From Megasphaera stantonii (GTDB taxonomy: Bacteria; Bacillota; Negativicutes; Veillonellales; Megasphaeraceae): DNA of 64,000 nucleotides. Location of the stretch: NCBI RefSeq assembly GCF_003367905.1, contig NZ_CP029462.1:2356001-2420000 (forward strand). Reading direction: 5' to 3'. The notes below the pieces were generated by a model that was given only the letters and a program-made list of their open reading frames with translations, was not told the origin of the DNA and ran no database searches. Position 1 is the stretch's first letter. Each line of letters opens with the position of its first letter. This document shows, one piece after another, positions 44,044-52,202 of the stretch. A program made the translations under genes and the position numbers.

Positions 44044-45033
44044 ATGAACAATAAATTTACAACTGCGTATTTTGAGTCAGCAAAGTTATATACCGAAAAA
44101 TACGATTTTAAATATATGGATGCAAATGAATCCCGAGACAGAATGCACGTTTGTTTTAATATAAATGACCCATTTTTTAAGCCATTAGGTGCAGAAATTA
44201 CATCTATCTTAGAGGTTAATGATGATATTGCCTTTAATTTCTATGTTTTTGTGGACGTATATAGCGAAGATAATAAAGAAAATCTGCGTAAAACAGCAGA
44301 AAAGTATAAATGTAATATCTATTTATATGTCATGGATATGAGTATTTACCAGGATTTCCATATAAAAGTAAAACGATTTTCTCGTGTGACCTATATTCGC
44401 ATCGTTATGCCCTGGATATTGCGTCAGTATACGAAATATTATTTGTATTTAGATTCAGATATGATTTGTGTTGGTAGTTTAAGGCGATTTTTAAATATTG
44501 ATTTGGGAGATAAGGCAATAGGGGCTTTAACCTATCCGACACCAGATCGAGTTGCATTTTTGAAAATGAAGCAGGATGTTTATTTTTCTGATGGATTGAT
44601 GTGGATTCAAGTAGATGAATGGATAAAACAGAAGATTACAGAACAAGTCTTTTCTTACCAAGGTGCTGATCCACGGCGATTTAAAGGTCAAACACAAGAT
44701 TTATTAAATTTAGTGGTAGAAGGTAATATGAAACCAATTCCGGAATTATTTCATCATAAAAACAAAGATTTCAGTGTTCAAGGAATTTTGATTCACTATT
44801 CAGGAAGAGATAAGCCGTGGGAAATTGTACTGGATGAAGATGATGAATTATGGCGGCACTACTTAGATATTTCATTCTGGCCGAGTATGCCTGATCCTAT
44901 GCCGCCTAAGAAACCGGAGTTTTATCATAGTTTTAAAAAATTAGCCGAAGTGTATCATAAAAAAGGAAATACCATGAAGCGGCTGCAATGCTTATTTTGG
45001 TATAGTGTGCTAAAGATTCAAAATAAATTATAA
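44044..45033 (+). CDS. GT8 glycosyltransferase
   Basis: 329 residues. It shares the order seen in the preceding gene: F-N-I-N-D-P, Y-I-R-I-V-M-P-W-I-L, metal site Y-L-D-S-D-M-I, F-S-D-G-L-M-W-I in place of F-N-S-G, and I-H-Y-S-G-R-D-K-P-W. An ATG at 44038 overlaps the previous stop, but GAGG at 44032-44035 suits ATG 44044 better. Together the three transferases build one short chain, order unknown. Confidence 0.85.
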   Translation: MNNKFTTAYFESAKLYTEKYDFKYMDANESRDRMHVCFNINDPFFKPLGAEITSILEVNDDIAFNFYVFVDVYSEDNKENLRKTAEKYKCNIYLYVMDMSIYQDFHIKVKRFSRVTYIRIVMPWILRQYTKYYLYLDSDMICVGSLRRFLNIDLGDKAIGALTYPTPDRVAFLKMKQDVYFSDGLMWIQVDEWIKQKITEQVFSYQGADPRRFKGQTQDLLNLVVEGNMKPIPELFHHKNKDFSVQGILIHYSGRDKPWEIVLDEDDELWRHYLDISFWPSMPDPMPPKKPEFYHSFKKLAEVYHKKGNTMKRLQCLFWYSVLKIQNKL

Positions 45034-45051
45034 AGATAGGAAGTTGGTTGT

Positions 45052-46218
45052 ATGAAAATAGCAATTGCCGGGACTGGATATGTTGGCCTTTCCAATGCCC
45101 TTTTGTTGGCTCAGCATAATGAGGTCGTTGCATTAGATATTGTGCCGGAAAAGGTAACAATGATGAATAAAGGAAGGTCGCCTATTGTTGATGCAGATAT
45201 TATTGCTTTTTTACAGCGTGATGACCTGCATTTTAAGGCGACTTTAGATGCTAAAGAAGCTTTTGCAGATGCTGATTTTGTCATTATTTCTACGCCGACA
45301 AATTATGATACGGATAGAAATTTCTTTGATACATCGTCTGTAGAGACGGTAATTGAAGAAGTGCTGGACATTAATCCTCAGGCGGTGATGGTCATCAAAT
45401 CTACTGTCCCTGTGGGATATACGGAAAGCGTTAAAAAGAAGTACCATACGGATAATATCATGTTTTCGCCGGAATTTCTCCGCGAAGGAAAGGCTTTGTA
45501 TGACAACCTTCATCCGTCGCGCATCGTCGTCGGTGAGGATTCGGAACGGGCCCGCGTATTTGCCAATCTTTTGGCTGAAGGAGCAGTAAAGAAAGATATT
45601 CCCATGTTGTTTACGGGTTCTACGGAAGCCGAGGCGATTAAATTATTTGCCAATACGTATTTGGCCCTGCGCGTAGCGTACTTCAATGAGCTTGATTCGT
45701 ATGCCGAAATGCGGGGCCTCCATACGGAGCAGATTATCCGCGGCGTATGTCTCGACCCGCGTATCGGCGATTTCTACAACAATCCGTCTTTTGGTTACGG
45801 TGGTTATTGCCTGCCGAAGGATACGAAACAGCTGCTGGCGAATTACAGCGACGTACCGCAGAATTTGATTTCCGCCATCGTAGCGGCTAACCGGACGCGA
45901 AAGGATCATATTGCCGATATGATTATCGCTAAAAACCCCCGCGTCGTCGGCGTGTACCGCCTGACGATGAAGACGGCGTCCGATAATTTCCGCGCTTCGG
46001 CGATTCAAGGCGTCATGAAGCGGATCAAAGCGAAGGGGATTCCCGTCGTCGTGTATGAGCCGACGTTGGATGCGGATGACTTTTTCCGTTCGCCCGTCGT
46101 CAAGGATTTGCGTGCTTTCAAGGACATGTGCGACGTCATCGTGACCAACCGCTGGTCCGACGAGCTGGCCGACGTGAAGGATAAGGTGTATACGCGGGAT
46201 TTATTTGACCGCGATTAG
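45052..46218 (+). CDS. ugd: UDP-glucose 6-dehydrogenase
   Basis: Oxidises UDP-glucose to UDP-glucuronate with two NAD+. 388 residues: Rossmann loop G-T-G-Y-V-G at 7-12, the catalytic Cys in G-G-Y-C-L-P-K-D-T near residue 257, and F-S-P-E-F-L-R-E-G. The next gene uses its product. Base composition rises in G+C from here on compared with the AT-rich transferases, so this pair may be older chromosomal DNA. Confidence 0.95.
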   Translation: MKIAIAGTGYVGLSNALLLAQHNEVVALDIVPEKVTMMNKGRSPIVDADIIAFLQRDDLHFKATLDAKEAFADADFVIISTPTNYDTDRNFFDTSSVETVIEEVLDINPQAVMVIKSTVPVGYTESVKKKYHTDNIMFSPEFLREGKALYDNLHPSRIVVGEDSERARVFANLLAEGAVKKDIPMLFTGSTEAEAIKLFANTYLALRVAYFNELDSYAEMRGLHTEQIIRGVCLDPRIGDFYNNPSFGYGGYCLPKDTKQLLANYSDVPQNLISAIVAANRTRKDHIADMIIAKNPRVVGVYRLTMKTASDNFRASAIQGVMKRIKAKGIPVVVYEPTLDADDFFRSPVVKDLRAFKDMCDVIVTNRWSDELADVKDKVYTRDLFDRD

Positions 46219-46233
46219 ATGGAGGAATATATT

Positions 46234-47238
46234 ATGGCTGCATATCAGGCGTTTGACATAACTAAAAAGGTGCTTATTACGGGAGCCGCCGGGTTTATCG
46301 GCTTTCATTTGGCGAAGCGGTTGCTGGAAATGGGCGCCGTCGTACTGGGATTTGACAATATGAACGACTATTACGACGTGTCGCTGAAAGAAAACCGGTT
46401 GGGCGTGTTACGTGCATTTTCTAATTTTTCCTTTATCAAGGGCGATTTAGCGGACGAACAGGCTGTAACCACTGCGTTTAAATCGTTTCAGCCCGATATC
46501 GTTGTGAACTTGGCGGCCCAAGCCGGTGTGCGGTACAGCCTCGACAACCCGCGGGCGTATATTGATTCGAACATCGTCGGCTTCTTTAATATATTGGAAG
46601 CATGCCGTCAGTATCCCGTGCAGCATCTGCTGTTTGCTTCCAGCTCGTCTGTATACGGCAATCAGGAAAAAACGCCCTTTTCGACGACGGACAACGTAGA
46701 CCATCCCATCAGCTTATATGCGGCGACGAAGAAATCGAACGAACTCATGGCGTATACGTACAGCCATTTATACGGCATCCCGGCGACAGGGCTGCGGTTC
46801 TTTACCGTATACGGCCCGTATGGCCGGCCCGATATGGCTTACTTTAAATTTGCCAACATGATGTATCGAAACGAGCCGATCAAGATTTACAATCACGGCG
46901 ATATGTACCGCGATTTTACCTATGTAGACGATATCGTCGAAGGCATTGAGCACATGCTGTGCAATCCGCCGAAAGAAAATAAAGCCGGCGACAAATATAA
47001 GGTATATAATATTGGCAACAACAAGCCAGAACGGCTCATGCATTTTATCGAAGTATTGGAACAGGCTCTTGGCAAGACGGCGGAAAAAGAGTATCTGCCG
47101 ATGCAGCCCGGCGATGTGTACCAGACCTACGCTGACGTAAGCGAATTGGAACAAGATTTTGATTTCAAGCCCAACACGAGTATTGAAGAGGGATTGGGAA
47201 AATTTGCTGCGTGGTATAAGGACCATTATAGAATGTGA
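46234..47238 (+). CDS. UDP-glucuronate 4-epimerase-like SDR
   Basis: 334 residues. The NAD loop is G-A-A-G-F-I-G at 17-23, the active site S-S-S-V-Y-G and Y-A-A-T-K. The early segment D-N-M-N-D-Y-Y-D-V-S-L-K is characteristic of UDP-glucuronate 4-epimerases, which make UDP-galacturonate; this agrees with ugd upstream. ATG 46219 exists, but GGAGGA at 46221-46226 points to ATG 46234. A strong hairpin follows the stop. Confidence 0.9.
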   Translation: MAAYQAFDITKKVLITGAAGFIGFHLAKRLLEMGAVVLGFDNMNDYYDVSLKENRLGVLRAFSNFSFIKGDLADEQAVTTAFKSFQPDIVVNLAAQAGVRYSLDNPRAYIDSNIVGFFNILEACRQYPVQHLLFASSSSVYGNQEKTPFSTTDNVDHPISLYAATKKSNELMAYTYSHLYGIPATGLRFFTVYGPYGRPDMAYFKFANMMYRNEPIKIYNHGDMYRDFTYVDDIVEGIEHMLCNPPKENKAGDKYKVYNIGNNKPERLMHFIEVLEQALGKTAEKEYLPMQPGDVYQTYADVSELEQDFDFKPNTSIEEGLGKFAAWYKDHYRM

Positions 47239-47241
47239 TGT

Positions 47242-47274
47242 CAGAGGCAACTAATGTTTTGTTAGTTGCCTCTG
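47242..47274 (+). terminator. Hairpin after the epimerase gene
   Basis: CAGAGGCAACTAA pairs with TTAGTTGCCTCTG; there is no T-run, so termination may be weak or the hairpin may protect the mRNA end. Confidence 0.6.
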
Positions 47275-47287
47275 TTCGTGCTATAAT
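47259..47287 (+). promoter_or_regulatory. Promoter of the sulfatase-fold gene
   Basis: TTGTTA at 47259-47264 and TATAAT at 47282-47287, 17-base spacer; the -35 box lies inside the preceding hairpin. Confidence 0.6.
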
Positions 47288-47335
47288 ACTGTTTTGAAAA
47301 GAGGATGTAACTATATCTGTGAAAAGAGGCATAAC

Positions 47336-49369
47336 ATGTTTGAGTATTTCTTTTTAGGAATTCAGCAAGATATCAAGTTAGCAGTTTTAGCACCTGTCGT
47401 ATGCGCTTTATTTCGTTTGGCATTTATTGGCGTGTATCGGCCTAAAAAGAGATTGGCCCACGACGCAAAAAGGATAATCCGCTGCTTTCAGTTTGGCTTT
47501 TGGTGGGGAATGGATTTCAATGCATATGTCTTTTTGATTTCCATGATTGTAGTCAGTATTCCGGCTGCATTTGTTAGCTCCTATTATGCTGTCAGTGATG
47601 AGGTTCGTCTGGTTTTAAATACGGCATATATGGTGATCTTATATACTGCATTTATGGGAAAAATGATTTTTTATTATCATTTTCACGACATCTTTAACTC
47701 ATTGGTGAAACTAGGAAAAAATGCAGATAAGATGAATTTTTTAGATATTTTTTTCAATCAAAATCATGGTTTTTTTATTTTATTAGGATATATTCCATAC
47801 GTTGGATTTTGTGTTTTGGCAACGCAAGTATTATTATCTGTGCCGAGTATTCCTTATCCTGTTTTTAATGATCCATGGATACAATATCTGTTTAATGTCG
47901 TGGTAGTTCTTTGCAGCATTATAGGTTTTTATTATTTTCGATTTGGCGGAACTTTGCGCCATGCGAACAAACCTGAACGTGACACTATCCCTACTATTGT
48001 AAAAGAGGATGATTTTTTATCGAAAGCTGTTGTTGATGATTTAGTTGCTTTGGAAATGGCATTAAAATATCCTGTGCAGACTATTCTGACTCATGATGAT
48101 GCTACATCTGAAAAAATTATGGAACCGCTTATTCTTAAAAGCACAGAAAGTGACAAGCTGATTTTAAAGAATTTTAAGCATATTGCTGCGGGTCCTCGTA
48201 TACATACTCCATCACATATTTTCTTTGTTGTAGGAGAAAGTTATACTCAATCTATGTTAGATGAATTTTTTGATGTATTGCATTTGACTGATAGAGGAAA
48301 GCTTTTTAGAAATAATCCACATACATTTAAAGTAGAAAACTTTTTGCCGGCAGGACTGATATCGCAGCCGGCAGTTACAAGTCTCATGGCTGGTATTTAC
48401 GACTGCCAATTGGAAATAAATGAGACGAATGAATTTTGGCATAATAGTCTTAGGACATCGTTGCCGTTGCAATTAAAAAAGTTAGGATATCGTACCTCTT
48501 TATGGTATGGAGGCAGCTTGTCTTGGGCTAGTATCGGTAATTTTGCGAGGGCTATCGGCTTTGATGAAGCCTATGGAGGACCGGATATTTGTGCGAAGGG
48601 GACGCCGTCAACTTGGCTGGGGATTTATGATCATCTGTTTTTGGAGGAAGTTGCTAAGCGAATTAAAGCTGATATGACTGTCCAGCCTACCTTTCATTTT
48701 GTATATACTACGTCAAATCATGGGCCGTATACGATTCCTATTAAGAAATATGGATGGGATCCTGACAAAATAATGCCCGATGCGCCGGAATCACTGCGTC
48801 GGAATAAAACGATGATGGTTAATATGGGAACTTACTGGTATACGGATAAATCGATGTTTTCCTTCATTGAAGAAATGCAGAAAACATATGAAGACAGCCT
48901 TATTATTGCAACGGGCGATCATGCGCGGCGTGTATATAATTATGACGGCAGCATTATAAAACGGACAACGGAAACGTTAAGGGAAAAATTTGCTACGTCC
49001 TTTGCCATGTATCATCGAGAATTTACTCCAGATATGTTTGCTAATAATACGATTGGCGGACATATGAATATATTGCCGACTATTTTTGAAGCGATTGCGC
49101 CGAAAGGGTTTGAATACTATTCGCTCATGGAGTCTTTCTTTAAACCGATTGATCGAGTTGTGACGCCGACGCATTGGATGACAAAAGATAGAATAGGCGA
49201 TTATAGAGAACAAATCTCTCAGCAGTTAATTGTTACTGGCGATGAGGTGCCTGTTGAACATGACAGCATGCAATTTAAGAAGGAAAGAGATGCCTATTGT
49301 GAAATAACGGGTTGGATTTTACGCCATCCGGAATTGCTGGAACCTGTGGAAAAGCTTTTAAAATCTTAA
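47336..49369 (+). CDS. Membrane sulfatase-fold transferase (LtaS/EptA-like)
   Basis: 677 residues. About five N-terminal membrane segments (to about residue 210) precede an extracytoplasmic alkaline-phosphatase/sulfatase-fold domain. The metal and nucleophile region reads V-V-G-E-S-Y-T-Q-S, and later metal ligands are in A-T-G-D-H-A-R-R and G-G-H-M-N. Relatives transfer phosphoethanolamine or glycerophosphate to LPS or polymers. Next to LPS-core genes, modification of LPS with a phospho-group is likely. ATG 47336 has AAAAGAGG before it; a TTG at 47294 is rejected. Confidence 0.83.
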   Translation: MFEYFFLGIQQDIKLAVLAPVVCALFRLAFIGVYRPKKRLAHDAKRIIRCFQFGFWWGMDFNAYVFLISMIVVSIPAAFVSSYYAVSDEVRLVLNTAYMVILYTAFMGKMIFYYHFHDIFNSLVKLGKNADKMNFLDIFFNQNHGFFILLGYIPYVGFCVLATQVLLSVPSIPYPVFNDPWIQYLFNVVVVLCSIIGFYYFRFGGTLRHANKPERDTIPTIVKEDDFLSKAVVDDLVALEMALKYPVQTILTHDDATSEKIMEPLILKSTESDKLILKNFKHIAAGPRIHTPSHIFFVVGESYTQSMLDEFFDVLHLTDRGKLFRNNPHTFKVENFLPAGLISQPAVTSLMAGIYDCQLEINETNEFWHNSLRTSLPLQLKKLGYRTSLWYGGSLSWASIGNFARAIGFDEAYGGPDICAKGTPSTWLGIYDHLFLEEVAKRIKADMTVQPTFHFVYTTSNHGPYTIPIKKYGWDPDKIMPDAPESLRRNKTMMVNMGTYWYTDKSMFSFIEEMQKTYEDSLIIATGDHARRVYNYDGSIIKRTTETLREKFATSFAMYHREFTPDMFANNTIGGHMNILPTIFEAIAPKGFEYYSLMESFFKPIDRVVTPTHWMTKDRIGDYREQISQQLIVTGDEVPVEHDSMQFKKERDAYCEITGWILRHPELLEPVEKLLKS

Positions 49370-49393
49370 AAACAAACATAAGGAGGCTGGAAT

Positions 49394-49846
49394 ATGTTAG
49401 AAGTAGGGACGAAAGCGCCGGCGTTTACCTTGCCGGATCAGAATGGTACTATGGTATCGTTGAGCGATTTTGCCGGGAAGAAGGTCGTGCTGTATTTTTA
49501 CCCCAAGGACAACACGTCGGGATGCACGAAGCAGGCCTGCGGATTTGCTGAATTGTATCCCCAGTTTGAGGAAAAGGGAGCTGTCGTACTGGGCGTCAGC
49601 AAGGACAGCGTGGCGTCGCATAAGAAGTTTGAGGAAACTTACGGCCTGCCCTTTACGCTGTTGTCCGACCCGGAGCTGACGGTGATTCAGGCATACGACG
49701 TGTGGGTGGAAAAGAGCATGTACGGCCGTAAGTACATGGGCATCGAGCGCTCGACATATTTAATTGATGAAGACGGCGTAATCGTCAAAGCTTTCGGTAA
49801 AGTTCGGCCTGGCGATAATCCGAAAAAAATGCTGAAAGAAATATAA
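49394..49846 (+). CDS. bcp: Thiol peroxidase, Bcp/PrxQ type
   Basis: 150 residues of the PrxQ class of peroxiredoxins. The peroxidatic Cys44 and resolving Cys49 lie in N-T-S-G-C-T-K-Q-A-C; most relatives have Pro where Ser42 stands here, an unusual substitution beside the active site. The reductant is normally thioredoxin, the location cytoplasm. GGAGG at 49382-49386 supports the start. It is in line with the upstream gene by a 24-base gap and ends at a strong terminator. Confidence 0.93.
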   Translation: MLEVGTKAPAFTLPDQNGTMVSLSDFAGKKVVLYFYPKDNTSGCTKQACGFAELYPQFEEKGAVVLGVSKDSVASHKKFEETYGLPFTLLSDPELTVIQAYDVWVEKSMYGRKYMGIERSTYLIDEDGVIVKAFGKVRPGDNPKKMLKEI

Positions 49847-49854
49847 AGAAATAC

Positions 49855-49896
49855 AAAAGGAAGCCCGCTGCGTGATGCAGACTGGGCTTCCTTTTG
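49855..49896 (+). terminator. Terminator of bcp
   Basis: AAAAGGAAGCCC pairs with GGGCTTCCTTTT. Confidence 0.9.
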
Positions 49897-49908
49897 TATC
49901 ATGCATGG

Positions 49909-51271
49909 TTATGAGTGATAAGGTACAATAAGTTTCGCAAAAATAAAAAGAGACATGGCTTGCAGAACTCTGGTAGAATGAAGTCGCGACACACCATTCT
50001 GAAAGGAGCAAGCAAACCATGTCTGAAAAGATTGTACAGCTTAACGAGGAAGTAATCAAGGGACAGCTCAAGGATCTTGTGCGTGGCAGCGTAGAGGAGA
50101 CTCTCAACGAGCTGCTGGAGGCCGAGGCAGAGAAACTGACTCAGGCGGCCCGATACGAGCGCAATGAGAAGCGTCAGGGCTATCGCAGCGGCCACTACAG
50201 GCGCAGCCTCACTACCACTTCCGGGGACGTTACCCTCAAGGTACCCAAGCTCAAAGGGATTTCCTTTGAGACCGCCATTATTGAGCGGTATCGCCGCCGT
50301 GAAAGCAGCGTAGAAGAAGCCCTCATCGAGATGTATCTGGCCGGTGTATCCGTCCGGCGTGTGGAAGACATTACAGAGGCGCTGTGGGGCAGCAAAGTGT
50401 CGCCCTCAACCATCAGTGAACTGAATAAGAAGGCATATGTCCACATTGAGGATTGGCGTAACCGCCCCTTACAGGGAGGGCATTACCCGTATGTCTATGT
50501 GGACGGCATCTACTTGCGTCGCAACTGGGGCGGAGAGTTTGAGAATGTGGCCATTCTGGTAGCGATTGCGGTAAATGAAGATGGATACCGTGAGGTTCTT
50601 GGGGCTGCCGAGGGCATGAAGGAGGACAAGGCTAGCTGGGTCAGCTTCTTTCAATGGCTGCGAGGCCGGGGCCTGGATGGAGTTAAACTGGTAGTTGGCG
50701 ACAAGTGCCTGGGTATGCTGGAAGCTGTAGGAGAAGTGTTTCCAGAGGCCAAGTACCAGCGGTGTACTGTACACTTTTACCGCAATATCTTCTCTGTAAC
50801 GCCTCGTTCCAAGGTGAAGCTGGTGGCCAAAATGCTCAAAGCGATCCATGCGCAGGAGAGCAAGAAAGCTGCCCGTGAGAAAGCCCGGGCCGTGGTAGAA
50901 GAACTGCGTTCCATGAAACTGAAAGAGGCTGCCAAGAAGGTGGAGGATGGCATTGAGGAAACGCTGACTTACTGCGATTTTCCCTGTGAACATTGGACCC
51001 GTATCCGTACTAATAACGTCATGGAACGGCTTAACCGGGAGATCCGCCGCCGTACCCGTGTGGTGGGCAGCTTCCCGGACGGCAACTCCGCCCTCATGCT
51101 GGTCTGTGCCCGGCTGCGCCATGTGGCCGGTACCCAGTGGGGCAACAAGAAGTACATGAACATGAAGCACCTACAGGCGGCTCTGGAGGATACCTCCATT
51201 GCTGGGTGACTTCACTCATATCAGGGCCTGCAAACCATTTTGCGAAAAATACTTGACACTACCTTATGAGT
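49909..51271 (+). mobile_element. IS256-family insertion sequence
   Basis: The element spans 49917-51263 (1347 bp). Imperfect 26-bp inverted repeats end in the shared TTTCGCAAAA on the inner side, and TTATGAGT is duplicated at 49909-49916 and 51264-51271. The right-hand copy contains the stop codon of lgt, which therefore stays intact. Confidence 0.93.
50019..51209 (+). CDS. IS256-family transposase
   Basis: 396 residues of the mutator-type DDE family. Marks are R-N-G-x-like region G-Y-R-S-G-H-Y-R-R, the first Asp in V-Y-V-D-G-I-Y-L-R, the second in V-V-G-D-K-C-L-G-M, C-T-V-H-F-Y-R-N after it, and the Glu in R-T-N-N-V-M-E-R-L-N-R-E-I-R-R-R-T. AAAGGAG stands 11 bases before ATG. No frameshift is seen; the element appears able to move. 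Its G+C-rich, even codon use differs from the IS30 elements, suggesting another source. Confidence 0.96.
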   Translation: MSEKIVQLNEEVIKGQLKDLVRGSVEETLNELLEAEAEKLTQAARYERNEKRQGYRSGHYRRSLTTTSGDVTLKVPKLKGISFETAIIERYRRRESSVEEALIEMYLAGVSVRRVEDITEALWGSKVSPSTISELNKKAYVHIEDWRNRPLQGGHYPYVYVDGIYLRRNWGGEFENVAILVAIAVNEDGYREVLGAAEGMKEDKASWVSFFQWLRGRGLDGVKLVVGDKCLGMLEAVGEVFPEAKYQRCTVHFYRNIFSVTPRSKVKLVAKMLKAIHAQESKKAAREKARAVVEELRSMKLKEAAKKVEDGIEETLTYCDFPCEHWTRIRTNNVMERLNREIRRRTRVVGSFPDGNSALMLVCARLRHVAGTQWGNKKYMNMKHLQAALEDTSIAG

Positions 51272-52061
51272 TTTGAAGTTTGTCTTTCGTGTCCGTCGTG
51301 CCCTTCCATTGAAGTAGTATGAAGATGATGAAGGCGGCAGCAAAGGCGACGACGCTGGTCAGCTGGGCTGATTTGAGGCCCAGAGTCAGGCTGACGTAGT
51401 CGCCGCGCAGAAATTCCAGAAAGAACCGTTCCGCCGCATAAAGCATGACGTACAGGCAGAAAACCTGTCCTTTTTTATGGGGAAAACAGCTGTAGAACAA
51501 TAAGACGATGAATACGAGGACATCAAGCTGGCCTTCCCAGACTTCTGCCGGCCATAGGGGCTGGCTGCCGTAGGTTCGGTAGGCCAGGGTCGTTTCGGGA
51601 TAGATAATGCCGAAATTACCGCCAGTGGGATGACCGAAGGCATCGCCGTTCATGAGGTTGGCCATGCGGCCGACGGACTGGCCGAGAATGATGGCCGGTG
51701 CGATGAGGTCGGCAAAAGCCCAGGTGTCGATGTCGTGGCGGCGCGTGTACCAGTAGCCGGCGACAGCTCCGAATACCAGGCCGCCCTGGATAGCCATGCC
51801 GCCCTGCCAGACGAAGGGGATTTCCAACAGGTGGTTGTGATAATAGGCCCAGTCGAAGAAGAAGACGTCCCAAAGGCGGCCGCCGACGATGCCGGCTAGG
51901 CCGCAGCAGAGGGTAAAGTCGAATATGTGGACGTGCCAGCCCCGGCCATCCCGCTTCGTGATGTAGTAGGCTGTAATGCCGGCGGAGATGATGCCGAGCA
52001 TAAATAACAATCCGTAGGCCCGGATTGGGAAATCGCCGATAAAAAAGAGATATTGATGCAA
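51264..52061 (-). CDS. lgt: Prolipoprotein diacylglyceryl transferase
   Basis: An inner-membrane enzyme that attaches diacylglycerol to the lipobox Cys of prolipoproteins. 265 residues with about seven membrane segments. The family signature G-R-M-A-N-L-M-N-G-D-A-F-G lies in the middle, with G-G-R-L-W-D-V before and the Arg of R-F-F-L-E-F-L-R later. The long open frame to 52373 is rejected: AAAGGAGG sits eight bases before a TTG start whose complement ends at 52061, giving the family N-terminus. IS256 has landed exactly at its stop codon, so its native terminator is displaced. Confidence 0.92.
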   Translation of the reverse strand: MHQYLFFIGDFPIRAYGLLFMLGIISAGITAYYITKRDGRGWHVHIFDFTLCCGLAGIVGGRLWDVFFFDWAYYHNHLLEIPFVWQGGMAIQGGLVFGAVAGYWYTRRHDIDTWAFADLIAPAIILGQSVGRMANLMNGDAFGHPTGGNFGIIYPETTLAYRTYGSQPLWPAEVWEGQLDVLVFIVLLFYSCFPHKKGQVFCLYVMLYAAERFFLEFLRGDYVSLTLGLKSAQLTSVVAFAAAFIIFILLQWKGTTDTKDKLQNS

Positions 52062-52102
52062 TAGAATAGCCTCCTTTGATGTTTTATACTTTCTCTTTAT
52101 GG

Positions 52103-52108
52103 TATAAT
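52103..52108 (+). promoter_or_regulatory. Possible extended -10 promoter of the GH18 gene
   Basis: TGGTATAAT at 52100-52108, an extended -10 with a weak -35 region, 95 bases before ATG 52203 and divergent to lgt. Confidence 0.45.
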
Positions 52109-52202
52109 AGCCATGCAGTATACCTAGAGAGGAAAATTGCATTTTTTTCATTATACCTGATTTCAGAGAAATTTCCACCTGTTTTGCAAAAGGAGGGTGT
52201 CT

